28,620 nt of DNA, taken from a virus. The notes beneath the pieces are model-generated. The model was not told the DNA's origin and searched no databases. It was given only the letters and a program-made list of their open reading frames with translations. Position numbers and translations under genes: made by a program. Below, piece by piece: positions 15,053-23,151 of this stretch (position 1 is the stretch's first letter; each line of letters begins with the position of its first letter). Location: the IMG/VR virus record IMGVR_UViG_3300046028_007623, positions 1-28,620 of that record. One strand, 5' to 3'.

Positions 15053-16123
15053 ATGACCAAAATTAAAATAACAGAATCACAATATAATAAGATTTTGTTA
15101 AATAGACAAACTGAAGCGTTATCTAATCAACCAATTATTAATGAAGGTTGGGGTGATATCGTATTGGGTGTTGCTTTATTATTGGGAGTCAAATTAAGTG
15201 GTCAAAATGAAATTATTGGTCAAAATGCGATTAGTGATGATAATATAATGGGTCAAATAAAACAAACACTAGAAGATGATACTAAGATTAAGGAATTAGT
15301 TAAATCGTTTACCGATAAAGGTATGAATAATCCAGATACTAGGTTTGCTAAGAATGCTAAAAATATTGTTACTAAGTTTAATGACATCGCTAAAACGAAT
15401 GGTAAAGATTATAGAATTAGCACCAAGGTTATTAATAACTTAGAAGCTTTAGATAAAAACCTAAATCTTGAAGTAGAAACTAAGACTGAAACAATACCTA
15501 AACCAAGTATTGAAGACATAGATTTATTTATTAAAGATAATATGGTTATTAATCTGTTTAATGATAAGGTATTTGATGACGCTAATTCAAAACTAAATAA
15601 TACTGGTAGTGAGATTATTACTAATTTAATTAATATTATTAATGACACTAACATTAAGGTGTTATCAATTAGTATTGAATCATCAACCGATGCTCAACCA
15701 GCACCTATTTATAAAACCGAATATGATTCATCTGGAAATATTGAGCTAACAACATTAAGAACTAAATCAATTGCTTTATTATTATCTAAGATTAAACATA
15801 ACCCAAATATACGTCATAGAGAAATACCAAATAATGCTAATGATATTGTTAACACAAAACAATTTTTAACAGCCAAGAATGACCCTAATGAGTTAGATTC
15901 ATTAAAAGATAAGACTAGCGAATATCGTTATACAAAATTAACCATTGAGTTATTATATACTGATAAGATTTCCAATGATGTTAAACCAGAAGAGTTAAGT
16001 AATGAATATAGAGGTAAATTTAAAGATTTGATACCAACAGAAGATAATGGTAAATACTCTTTTAATAATAAAAAAATTAAATGTAACAAAACAAAAGAAA
16101 CTATATCTTGTAGCACCTATTAA
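15053..16123 (+). CDS. OmpA-like (peptidoglycan-binding) domain protein with N-terminal leader
   Basis: 356 residues. Residues 1-31 form a leader (MTKIKITESQYNKI... then PIINE, followed by Gly32) that resembles the start of the 378-residue gene product at 19588. A hydrophobic stretch, DIVLGVALLLGVKL (about 35-48), could be a membrane segment. Residues 164 to about 260 match the OmpA/MotB C-terminal pattern: a strand plus F-x-x-A-x-x-x-L, a helix, a strand leading to STDAQP in place of the usual G-x-T-D, then a helix with LRTKSIALLL. This domain normally binds diaminopimelate peptidoglycan. The gene sits alone between sheath and tube with its own motif. It may act at the cell wall during infection or be a virion component; both are inference. 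Confidence 0.65.
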   Translation: MTKIKITESQYNKILLNRQTEALSNQPIINEGWGDIVLGVALLLGVKLSGQNEIIGQNAISDDNIMGQIKQTLEDDTKIKELVKSFTDKGMNNPDTRFAKNAKNIVTKFNDIAKTNGKDYRISTKVINNLEALDKNLNLEVETKTETIPKPSIEDIDLFIKDNMVINLFNDKVFDDANSKLNNTGSEIITNLINIINDTNIKVLSISIESSTDAQPAPIYKTEYDSSGNIELTTLRTKSIALLLSKIKHNPNIRHREIPNNANDIVNTKQFLTAKNDPNELDSLKDKTSEYRYTKLTIELLYTDKISNDVKPEELSNEYRGKFKDLIPTEDNGKYSFNNKKIKCNKTKETISCSTY

Positions 16124-16194
16124 TAAAAGATTTTTAACTTCATTTGTGTATTTAAAATATTTAATTTATTTTTGATTTATTTTGTAATATCAGA

Positions 16195-16207
16195 TATTTA
16201 TAATAAA
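16195..16207 (+). promoter_or_regulatory. TATTTAT late-promoter motif of the tail tube gene
   Basis: TATTTATAATAAA, with a 58-base leader between the core and the ATG at 16260, the longest in the window. The remainder of the gap (16124-16194) is A/T-rich with nothing recognisable. Confidence 0.65.
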
Positions 16208-16259
16208 CAATAACGCTAGTATCACAAAGGTACTAATAATTATCTTAAACACGAACACA

Positions 16260-16748
16260 ATGCCAGATTTACTAATGAAGATGCCGTTGCCTTACGAGCC
16301 TAAAAGAAAGAATCGATGGTTAATTACTTTCCCAGCTGACTTAGGTATACAACAATGGTGGTTAGCATCTGCCTCTAGACCCTCAATTTCTCAAAATGAA
16401 GTTGAAATGCAATTCCTTAATACATCTACGTGGGTTATAGGCCGTTTTACTTGGGAAGCAATCGATGTTACGTTCCGTGACCCAATTGGCCCATCTGCAA
16501 CACAAGCCATCATGGAATGGGTGCGTTTGCACTCTGAATCTATAACAGGTCGTCAAGGTTATGCTGCTGGTTATAAGAGACCTGTAGAGCTTGAAATGCT
16601 TGACCCAACAGGTGTTGTTGTGGAAAAATGGTTGCTTGACGGTACAATGCTTACAAATGTTGGTTTTGGTGATTTATCTATGGATGATGATGCCATAGCT
16701 GATATTACAGCAACACTTAGATTTGATAGAGCAATACTTTTATTTTGA
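16260..16748 (+). CDS. Tail tube protein (T4 gp19-like)
   Basis: 162 residues, matching the usual size of gp19 (163 in T4). The N-terminus, PKRKNRWLITFPADLGI, the central FTWEAIDVTFRDPIGPSA and EWVRLHSESITGRQGYAAGY, and the C-terminal VEKWLLDGTMLTNVGFGDLS with a final strand are the conserved pattern of myovirus tube proteins. It polymerises as hexameric rings inside the sheath and forms the DNA channel. It has its own late-promoter motif with a long A-rich leader, as expected for a very abundant product. It ends with TGA, showing that TGA is a stop codon in this phage. Confidence 0.95.
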   Translation: MPDLLMKMPLPYEPKRKNRWLITFPADLGIQQWWLASASRPSISQNEVEMQFLNTSTWVIGRFTWEAIDVTFRDPIGPSATQAIMEWVRLHSESITGRQGYAAGYKRPVELEMLDPTGVVVEKWLLDGTMLTNVGFGDLSMDDDAIADITATLRFDRAILLF

Positions 16749-16808
16749 TTTTATTTATTTGATAATCAACTAGTTACGTTTATTTTACAATTTTACTCTA
16801 TCAAAACA

Positions 16809-16839
16809 TTGACTTGTAAGAATTCTTTCAGTATATTTG
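16809..16839 (+). promoter_or_regulatory. Host-like promoter of the homing endonuclease
   Basis: TTG (16809-16811), 20 bases, then TATATTTG (16832-16839) gives a full match to the Bacteroidota -33/-7 pattern. The -7 box lies in the loop of the terminator hairpin at 16821-16857, and the transcript would start about a dozen bases before the ATG at 16858. Confidence 0.65.
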
Positions 16840-16857
16840 CTGAAAGAATTTTTATTT
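16821..16857 (+). terminator. Terminator after the tail tube gene
   Basis: A perfect 11-base stem, AATTCTTTCAG with CTGAAAGAATT, encloses an 8-base loop and is followed by TTTATTT. The next gene starts at the base after it. Confidence 0.8.
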
Positions 16858-17739
16858 ATGGTAAAATGTAAAAAATGTGAAAGAGAGTTTGAAACATTGG
16901 ATTCTCTTAGGAGACATAATAAACAGAAACATGGTGTTGATGCTGAAAAAACCTATATTGAATATGTTTTGGAGGGTGTTGAGCCTACCTGTAAATGTGG
17001 TTGTGGTGAGAAACCTAAATACTTGGGTATTGATGTTGGTTTTAGAGACTTTATTCGTGGTCATGCTGCTAGGGTCAACAATAACTGGGGGCATAATCCA
17101 GAAGCTCTAAAAAAATCACATGAAACGCAAAAAAAGATGCACGATTCTGGAACGTTAAAGGTATGGAATGATGGTTTAACCAAAGAGGATTCTAGGGTTG
17201 CTGAGAACACCAGAAAAACAATGAGTAACCCAGAGCGTGGTAATAATATTTCACAAGCTTTAAGTGGTATACCAAAAAGTGATGAACATAAACTTAAATT
17301 AAGCGAAACTGCTAGTATTAGGTGGTTAAACCAAGATGAACGAGATAAGCAATCAGCAAGATTAATTAGTAGGTTAATAAAAAATAATCATAGGAACAAA
17401 AAAACCAAATTAGAATCTACGTTTGAGGATTTACTGATTGGTTTAGGTTTAATAACTGATATTGATTATAAATATCAAACTCAAGTTGGCTCTGCTATTT
17501 TTGACTTTATAATTTTAAACAAGAAAATACTAATTGAGGTAGATGGTGATTTTCACCATTGTAATCCGAATACAATACATAGGGTACCTAAATATCCAAT
17601 ACAAATAAAGACTGTAGGTAATGATATAAGAAAGAATATTCTAGCTGAAGATAATAATTATATGTTAATTAGATTTTGGGAGAAGGATATTAATGAGAGA
17701 CCAGAATGGGTTATTAAACAATTAAGATTAAAGATTTAA
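16858..17739 (+). CDS. Free-standing homing endonuclease, Vsr-like (EDxHD / PD-(D/E)XK fold)
   Basis: 293 residues from the ATG at 16858; an upstream TTG at 16837 lies inside the terminator loop and is unlikely to be used. A C2H2 zinc finger is at residues 4-25 (C4, C7, H20, H25), then a CKCGCG cluster (45-50) that may bind zinc. A NUMOD3-like DNA-binding motif, SGIPKSDEHKLKLSETA, is at about 136-152. The nuclease domain has FDFIILNKKILIEVDGDFHH (D216, E227, D229, D231, H233, H234), then a KNI-LAEDNNYMLIRFWEKDI segment typical of Vsr/DUF559-like nucleases and of the EDxHD homing endonucleases of phages. It sits between tail genes with its own host-like promoter and is not needed for the tail. 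Likely a selfish element cutting the same site in phages that lack it. Confidence 0.85.
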   Translation: MVKCKKCEREFETLDSLRRHNKQKHGVDAEKTYIEYVLEGVEPTCKCGCGEKPKYLGIDVGFRDFIRGHAARVNNNWGHNPEALKKSHETQKKMHDSGTLKVWNDGLTKEDSRVAENTRKTMSNPERGNNISQALSGIPKSDEHKLKLSETASIRWLNQDERDKQSARLISRLIKNNHRNKKTKLESTFEDLLIGLGLITDIDYKYQTQVGSAIFDFIILNKKILIEVDGDFHHCNPNTIHRVPKYPIQIKTVGNDIRKNILAEDNNYMLIRFWEKDINERPEWVIKQLRLKI

Positions 17740-17745
17740 TTAATT

Positions 17746-17904
17746 TTATTTATTAGATTCTAATAATTCATCTTTAATTTTTAATTCTAAATCTCTTAGA
17801 ATGGCAGCGTATCCATACTCTTGTTGGTTTATTAGTGAAAATTTAATTTCAGTTATCTTTGGGAGTATATCATTAAAATAGTCTTTATCGGATTGGTTTA
17901 ACAT
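17746..17904 (-). CDS. Small protein of unknown function
   Basis: 52 residues: MLNQSDKDYFNDILPKITEI, then IKFSLINQQEYGYAAI and a charged helix LRDLELKIKDELLESNK. It looks fully helical and soluble and ends 6 bases from the endonuclease stop on the other strand. No promoter with good spacing was found. It could be a passenger that arrived with the endonuclease, or a small early regulator; both are guesses. Confidence 0.5.
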   Translation of the reverse strand: MLNQSDKDYFNDILPKITEIKFSLINQQEYGYAAILRDLELKIKDELLESNK

Positions 17905-17977
17905 GATTTTATTTTTTTAAAAAATACTATTTTTATAAGTTAAAGTAAAGTATTTACAAAAAAATTTTAATGACATA

Positions 17978-17990
17978 TATTTATGAATAA
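17978..17990 (+). promoter_or_regulatory. TATTTAT late-promoter motif of the gp26-like gene
   Basis: TATTTATGAATAA, with the core ending 15 bases before the ATG at 18000. It is the most divergent copy in its 3' half but has an intact core. Confidence 0.55.
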
Positions 17991-17999
17991 GAATAAATT

Positions 18000-19265
18000 A
18001 TGGAGAAACCAAATGTAATACCAAACCAAGCCCAAAGAAATGAGGCTGAAGAAAGGGCTAGACTAGCAAAGTTTGAAGCTGATAAGGCTAACGCAACCAA
18101 TGAAATATATGCTAATGCGGCTCAACCAGCGGATACCTCAGTCACACATATAGATGCTGTTGAGGCCATGCGACTTAGAACCGAAGCACAATTAAATATG
18201 CTTAAGACCAACGGTACGGTTGTTGAGCCAAATCTAGCTGAAAATCCAAAGCCAGTATTATCTAGATATGACCAAGAAGTCTTAGCGATTAGAGCAAAAG
18301 CTGAAGAACAAATGAGGCTTAGGGATGCCGCTTTATCAAATAATCAAACACAAACCGATAATTACCATAAAGCATCCGAAGGTTTAATGAATCAAACATA
18401 TGAACCTAAAACGTATGAACCTACAACATATCAACCACAATATAACCCATCGGCACAACAACCAACTAAAGAACCTATGATTATACCACAACAAGCACCA
18501 AATATTGATTCATATTTAATCGAATTGAATCAACCAAACTATAATACAGCACAAGATACGGTACCATTACCATCTGAAGGTAAGCTATATAGAAATAAAA
18601 AGCCTAGTATTAGAGTATCATTTATGACTACTGCCGATGAGAACATTCTTACTAGTCCTAACTTAATTGAGAGTGGGCAATTTTTATCTATTCTATTTAA
18701 TAGAAAAATGTTAGAACCAGATTTAAGGTATAGGGATTTACATATTGGTGATAGGAATGCTCTTATGATTTATTTACGGGCCACAGCGTATGGTGAGATG
18801 TATCCAGTTACATTATTGGATGAAGATGGTCAACCATTCGATACTGAGATTAACTTAAATGATTTGAAGTATAAGAAGCTGGGTGCTGAGCCAGATGAAG
18901 AAGGATTATTCTACTTTGTATTACCGTTATCTAAAAGACAAATCAAGTTCAAGTTATTAACTTGTGGTGATGTTGATGACATTGAGGTTATGTTAGCTAA
19001 GGATAAGGCTAATAATTTACCAGTTAATAATAGTAGTACATATATCCTACAAAAAACCTTCGTTGAAATTGATGGAATTAGGGATAAAAACTTAATTACT
19101 GAATTTGCTAGCAACATTACAATAAAAGATGCTAAAGCATTAACTCAATATATTGATAAGATTGAGAGTGGTATCGATTTGGATATTACTATTGGGACTC
19201 CAAGAGGTGGGTCCATAACAACGTTTCTTCCCCTTAACCGAAACTTTTTTTGGCCTAACCGCTAG
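18000..19265 (+). CDS. Baseplate protein, T4 gp26-like (T4_baseplate family), zero-frame product
   Basis: 421 residues. The first 180 are low-complexity and charged, with Gln/Pro/Tyr-rich repeats (YEPKTYEPTTYQPQY) and probable coiled coil. From about 185 the family domain begins: PLPSEGKLYRNKKPSIRVSF, then LHIGDRNALMIYLRATAYGE (the G-D-R plus LR-x-x-x-Y pattern), the LPLSKRQIKFKLLT strand region and the end FLPLNRNFFWPNR. This matches the gp26/T4_baseplate family, which in T4 is part of the baseplate hub. The stop is TAG, the only such stop in the window, and lies 12 bases after a run of seven T where the frame can change (see the frameshift entries). Position ahead of the tape measure is where other phages encode frameshifted tail assembly chaperones. 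Confidence 0.75.
   Translation: MEKPNVIPNQAQRNEAEERARLAKFEADKANATNEIYANAAQPADTSVTHIDAVEAMRLRTEAQLNMLKTNGTVVEPNLAENPKPVLSRYDQEVLAIRAKAEEQMRLRDAALSNNQTQTDNYHKASEGLMNQTYEPKTYEPTTYQPQYNPSAQQPTKEPMIIPQQAPNIDSYLIELNQPNYNTAQDTVPLPSEGKLYRNKKPSIRVSFMTTADENILTSPNLIESGQFLSILFNRKMLEPDLRYRDLHIGDRNALMIYLRATAYGEMYPVTLLDEDGQPFDTEINLNDLKYKKLGAEPDEEGLFYFVLPLSKRQIKFKLLTCGDVDDIEVMLAKDKANNLPVNNSSTYILQKTFVEIDGIRDKNLITEFASNITIKDAKALTQYIDKIESGIDLDITIGTPRGGSITTFLPLNRNFFWPNR
19245..19254 (+). other. Probable frameshift site (T7 run, +1 or -2)
   Basis: The zero frame reads AAC TTT TTT TGG. The Phe tRNA on the second TTT (19248-19250) can slip one base to 19249-19251 and still pair perfectly, after which GGC is read and a second protein-like frame follows to 19530. 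The alternative is a length error in the T run: with six T the two frames would be one gene. Confidence 0.55.
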
Positions 19266-19530
19266 TTATAAAGTACCATTATTAGAAGAAATTTATCTTT
19301 GTCTTCAACACTTAAAAGGTGTTACTTATTCAGATGTTTTAATGATGCCAACATATGAGAGACGATTCTTCTTAGGGTTGCTAACTAAAGATTATAGAGA
19401 ACGTGAAGAACAACAAGAAAAAATGAGAGAACAACAATCAACTAAAAGTGGTAAGGGTTCTAGAACAAGCAGGGTATCTGGTTCCGCACTGAAGCAAAGA
19501 TTTAAAAATGGTGATGTACCAATAACTTAA
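19252..19530 (+). CDS. Frameshifted C-terminal extension of the gp26-like protein (or small overlapping gene)
   Basis: This frame begins GLTASYKVPLLEEIYLCLQH, continues LKGVTYSDVLMMPTYERRFF and ends in a highly charged, probably helical tail. The pattern of a helix, KG-x-(T/S)YSDV, MPxYERRFFL and a charged helix is like short phage tail-assembly or hub-assembly proteins. About 30 residues of this sequence precede the first ATG (19342), and no ATG, GTG or TTG occurs there, so the natural route is frameshifting from the gp26-like gene. That would give a fusion of about 509 residues. If translated alone from 19342 it would be 62 residues and lack the conserved first helix. The stop is 2 bases before a strong terminator. 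Confidence 0.65.
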   Translation, partial: GLTASYKVPLLEEIYLCLQHLKGVTYSDVLMMPTYERRFFLGLLTKDYREREEQQEKMREQQSTKSGKGSRTSRVSGSALKQRFKNGDVPIT

Positions 19531-19532
19531 TT

Positions 19533-19560
19533 AAATACCCACTACGTGGGTATTTTTATT
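19533..19560 (+). terminator. Terminator after the gp26-like unit
   Basis: A perfect 10-base stem, AAATACCCAC with GTGGGTATTT, has a 3-base loop followed by TTATT. It excludes a start at 19546 for the next gene. Confidence 0.9.
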
Positions 19561-19568
19561 TTAGCTAA

Positions 19569-19581
19569 TATTTATAATAAA
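19569..19581 (+). promoter_or_regulatory. TATTTAT late-promoter motif of the 378-residue gene and tape measure
   Basis: TATTTATAATAAA, identical to the sheath and tube copies. The core ends 12 bases before the ATG at 19588, which supports that start codon. Confidence 0.65.
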
Positions 19582-19587
19582 AGAATC

Positions 19588-20724
19588 ATGAAATTAATAA
19601 TTAACGAACGACAACTAAAGCTTATTGAGGACCATATCAATGAGGCTAAGTATGATAAGACTACAATGGTTAAGTTAGGTAAAGTATTATTGGATTTAAC
19701 TAAGATGGTCGACCATTATGATGATATCGTATTAACCACAAAAAGTAACAACGAATTAGTTTTAAGTTATGTATCAAATGATGATAGTACATATGTCTTT
19801 AGTGTTAAAAAAGATAACGCAAAATTAGTAAAAAAATTTACTAATTTAGCTATAAATATTAATTTAGGTAATGGTGAATTTGATGGTGACGCAGAAGCTA
19901 TTGATGTATATCTAAAAAATAAAAATATTATAACAACTGACGGTTCTAGCTTTACATTACAATTTATTGGTAGTAATAATACACTAAAAAATAAATATAT
20001 TAAAGTTAATAATATTATTAACTTTCAACCATACGTTGGAGGTGATGACGACTCGGAAGATTTAGTTAAACCATACGATTTAGATTCTGGTGATACATCT
20101 ACTACTACTGGTACTACGGCTACCACTACTGGTACTACGGAAAATGTTTTGGATGATGCTAAGATAGCGTATGATATGATATCAAAAGACCCATTATTAA
20201 AAAAAGCATTTTATTCACAACCAAGTTTTTTAAATCTATTTGTTGCTGAATTAACTGGTAAGAAAGCTGTTGGTAAGGGTATTTATAGCGTATTAAATTT
20301 AGTCCGTAAATATAATAGGAAAAAAAACAGTAAATACTTAAAAGCTGAATTTATAGATGGTAAAAAAGTTGAATTTATATTTTTAGAGTCTAAGAATATT
20401 GTATCAAATAAAAAAACAATATTTAATGTTGACGAACGATTAAATGAAGTATATAAATCAAAAGTTAACGATAGACTTGGAAGTAATCCTATTCTTATTA
20501 GTAAGAATAATGGTATAGATTTTGAATTAGAAATTAAAGACCCAATCGATAAAGCTGAGGATTCTTTTAGTTGTAAATTAGTAATTCTAAATGGTAATAG
20601 ACCTTATATAGAAACCAATAGGATAAGAATTAAAATTATTGGTGGTGAACGTTCTCCAGGTTATGTACCAATTACTAACACAACATCTGGTACAACAACC
20701 ACTAACACAACATCAACAAATTAA
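19588..20724 (+). CDS. Unknown protein with N-terminal leader, upstream of the tape measure
   Basis: 378 residues from the ATG at 19588, chosen because an upstream in-frame ATG at 19546 lies inside the terminator and before the promoter motif. Residues 1-19 (MKLIINERQLKLIEDHINE, then Ala20) resemble the leader of the OmpA-domain protein. A beta-rich N-terminal domain follows. A Thr/Gly linker (TSTTTGTTATTTGTT) lies near 172-186. A helical middle contains DPLLKKAFYSQPSFLNLFVA, and a second beta-rich domain ends in a Thr/Asn-rich tail. No catalytic motif or membrane segment is seen. The stop is 6 bases before the tape measure start, so the two are cotranscribed. A virion or tail-assembly role is inferred from this linkage only. 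Confidence 0.6.
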   Translation: MKLIINERQLKLIEDHINEAKYDKTTMVKLGKVLLDLTKMVDHYDDIVLTTKSNNELVLSYVSNDDSTYVFSVKKDNAKLVKKFTNLAININLGNGEFDGDAEAIDVYLKNKNIITTDGSSFTLQFIGSNNTLKNKYIKVNNIINFQPYVGGDDDSEDLVKPYDLDSGDTSTTTGTTATTTGTTENVLDDAKIAYDMISKDPLLKKAFYSQPSFLNLFVAELTGKKAVGKGIYSVLNLVRKYNRKKNSKYLKAEFIDGKKVEFIFLESKNIVSNKKTIFNVDERLNEVYKSKVNDRLGSNPILISKNNGIDFELEIKDPIDKAEDSFSCKLVILNGNRPYIETNRIRIKIIGGERSPGYVPITNTTSGTTTTNTTSTN

Positions 20725-20730
20725 TATATT

Positions 20731-23151
20731 ATGGCAAATCGTAATTTAGAACGAGAAATTGAATTATTAAGAGAAGGTGCTAGGCTTAGGGCTGAGATGG
20801 GAAATAGCTTAGAGGGTTATTTAACTGGCTTAAAAACCATGACCACATTACAGAAAGAATTGGTGCGTCAAGACGAAATTATTGCGAAGTTAGAAAAAGA
20901 AGCAGAAACGGCAAGTGGTGAAGCTTTAACCAACCTACAAAAAAAAATTGGATTATTACAAAAGGAGCGAGTTTCAATTGAAACTAATATAAAGAGGTAT
21001 CAAGAAGCAAATAAAGAGACCAATAAAGGTTTATTATTATCCGCTAAGGGTCTTGGTATGGTTGCTAAGGGTATCGTTAATATACCGAATACCGTTAATA
21101 AAACTCTAGATAAAATATCTTCATATGGATTGTTTAAGATGGATAAAGCCATCAAGCAATCTAGTCTTAACATGGGGTTGATGACCAATCAATCTAAGAT
21201 GCTACGTTTTGATATTACCGATGCAGCAAATAGTACCTTAGAGATTGGGGATGGTATTGAAGAATTAGCTAAGTATCAATCTGATTATAGTGATGAGTTA
21301 GGTCGTTCTATTATGTTAGGTCGTAAGGGACTTGAAGCTATTAGTGAAATGGCCAAGGGTACTGGCTTAGGTGCTGAAGGTGCTGCAAAGATGGCAGCTG
21401 ATTTTGAAATGCAGGGTATATCGGCTGAAAGAACTAGAGACTTGATTGAGGAATCAGTTAATACTAGTGGTAGATTAGGCTTAAACGCATCTAAGATTAT
21501 TAAAAACATGCAACAAAACTTTAAGCTATTAAATAAGTATAGCTTTAAGGGTGGTGTTAAGGGCCTGATTAAGATGGCTGAAACTACTACAAAATTGGGT
21601 ATTGAAATGAATTCAATTGGTGGTATGGCTGACAAGTTATTTGAAATTGAAGGTGCCGTTGATATGTCAGCTCAATTGCAAGTTATGGGTGGTGCTTGGG
21701 CGCAAATGGCTGACCCATTCCACTTGATGTATATGGCCCGTAATGATATGGAAGGACTAACTAGGGAAATAGGTGAAGCGGCTAAATCATCAGTTGTATT
21801 TAATAAAGAATCGGGTGAATTCCAAGTATCAGCACTTGAAATGCACAGACTTAGAAAGATTGCTGAACAAACTGGCGTTGCTTACGAAGACTTAGTAACC
21901 GCTGGTAAAAATGCAGCAAAGTATACTAAGATTAGGTCTCAATTATCATTTAATATCAGTGACCCAAACATTAAGGAATTTATTGAAAATACTGCAATGT
22001 TTAATAAAGAAGGTAAAGCTGAGATTGAATTTATGGTTAATGGTAAACCAGTTAAGAAGTTGGTTAGTCAAATAACACAAATGGACTTAGCTAGTTTAGA
22101 ATTGCAAAGTAAAGAAGAAAAAACACTTAAAGAATTAGCTAAGGAAGCTAGAACCTTTGATGAAGCATTTAATAATACGGTTAATTTATTTAAAAAATCA
22201 TTATTACCGTTTATTGATGCGATTAATACAAAATTATTACCTAGTCTAGATGGTTTTACCATGGAAATGAAACAAGGTGGTTGGTTGGATAAAATTGGTA
22301 AATTTACCAAAGAAATGGGTAATTTAGTTTCAGGTATTGCTGGTTTTATGCTTGATAATCCAGTTACTTCCTTAATAACATTTTTAGGTACTTGGTCAGT
22401 AATGCAAGCAGCAACTTGGTATGCTCATGGTGTTCAATTAGGTCTTGGTTTCAACACAGTTACACAAGGTAAAGGTGGAGTCATGGAATTAGCTAAGGGT
22501 TTTGGTAAAATTGCTGGCCCATTGATTGGTACAGCAGTAGGTACTGGTATTGGTATGTGGCTTGGAAGTAAAGCTTCTAGCGCATGGGGTAATGATGATA
22601 CTATGACTGGTGACGTTGCTGGTATTGGTGGTGGTCTTTTGGGTGGTATCGCTGGTGGTGCATTAGCTGGTGCTAGCGCTGGTGTTTGGGGTGGACCTTG
22701 GGGTATGGCTCTTGGGGCATTGATTGGTGCTGGAATAGGTGCTACAGGTGGTAAGTTTTTTGGCGATATGGCAGCATCTGATGCTGTTTTTACTAGCCCT
22801 ATTGGAGATGGTATTATTGGTAATAGCGGTCCAAAGTTAGGTAGTAACTATGATAAAAGTAGAGGTATTATACAAAACGGTAAAATAACCCCGATTGATA
22901 ATAAAGATGATTTATTAGCGATGAAAAAGGGTGGAACTATTGATAAATTCGCATCAAAAACAGAATCTAAGCCTGGTATAATAAAGCATGAGTTTTCCGA
23001 CCTAAATATCAATGGTAGTTTAGTTATTTCTATACCTGGTAATCAATCCATGGGTGTAGATTTATTGAAAGACCCGATGTTCATACGAGATATTAGTAAA
23101 ATGATTAAGGTTGAAATGCAAAGGTCAGTCAATCAAGTTCAAAAAGGATAA
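20731..23151 (+). CDS. Tape measure protein
   Basis: 806 residues. The first 110 are charged coiled coil (MANRNLEREIELLREGARLR, LEKEAETASGEALTNLQKKI). A long, mostly helical body follows with Met/Ala/Gly-rich segments. Hydrophobic stretches near 540-570 are followed by a Gly/Ala-rich, glycine-zipper-like segment (about 628-690). The polar C-terminus includes a DLNINGSLVISIPG strand pair. Length, helical content, membrane-like segments and position after the gp26-like/frameshift gene fit a tape measure, which sets tail length and may enter the host membrane at infection. At about 1.5 angstrom per residue it predicts a tail tube near 120 nm. It has no promoter motif of its own. Confidence 0.8.
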   Translation: MANRNLEREIELLREGARLRAEMGNSLEGYLTGLKTMTTLQKELVRQDEIIAKLEKEAETASGEALTNLQKKIGLLQKERVSIETNIKRYQEANKETNKGLLLSAKGLGMVAKGIVNIPNTVNKTLDKISSYGLFKMDKAIKQSSLNMGLMTNQSKMLRFDITDAANSTLEIGDGIEELAKYQSDYSDELGRSIMLGRKGLEAISEMAKGTGLGAEGAAKMAADFEMQGISAERTRDLIEESVNTSGRLGLNASKIIKNMQQNFKLLNKYSFKGGVKGLIKMAETTTKLGIEMNSIGGMADKLFEIEGAVDMSAQLQVMGGAWAQMADPFHLMYMARNDMEGLTREIGEAAKSSVVFNKESGEFQVSALEMHRLRKIAEQTGVAYEDLVTAGKNAAKYTKIRSQLSFNISDPNIKEFIENTAMFNKEGKAEIEFMVNGKPVKKLVSQITQMDLASLELQSKEEKTLKELAKEARTFDEAFNNTVNLFKKSLLPFIDAINTKLLPSLDGFTMEMKQGGWLDKIGKFTKEMGNLVSGIAGFMLDNPVTSLITFLGTWSVMQAATWYAHGVQLGLGFNTVTQGKGGVMELAKGFGKIAGPLIGTAVGTGIGMWLGSKASSAWGNDDTMTGDVAGIGGGLLGGIAGGALAGASAGVWGGPWGMALGALIGAGIGATGGKFFGDMAASDAVFTSPIGDGIIGNSGPKLGSNYDKSRGIIQNGKITPIDNKDDLLAMKKGGTIDKFASKTESKPGIIKHEFSDLNINGSLVISIPGNQSMGVDLLKDPMFIRDISKMIKVEMQRSVNQVQKG

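Noticed and set aside
16124-16194. A small gene or RNA between the OmpA-domain and tube genes
   Set aside because: The stretch is A/T-rich with no open frame of useful length, no cloverleaf and no stable hairpin.
16837-16857. TTG at 16837 as the start of the homing endonuclease
   Set aside because: It falls in the hairpin loop at the expected -7 box; ATG at 16858 begins directly with the zinc finger.
19263-19265. TAG recoded as sense to extend the gp26-like protein
   Set aside because: Reading through TAG meets TAA two codons later, so recoding does not yield the downstream conserved-looking sequence; a frame change does.
19546-19587. ATG at 19546 as the start of the 378-residue gene
   Set aside because: It lies inside the terminator hairpin and upstream of the promoter motif; the ATG at 19588 fits the motif spacing and the leader shared with the gene at 15053.
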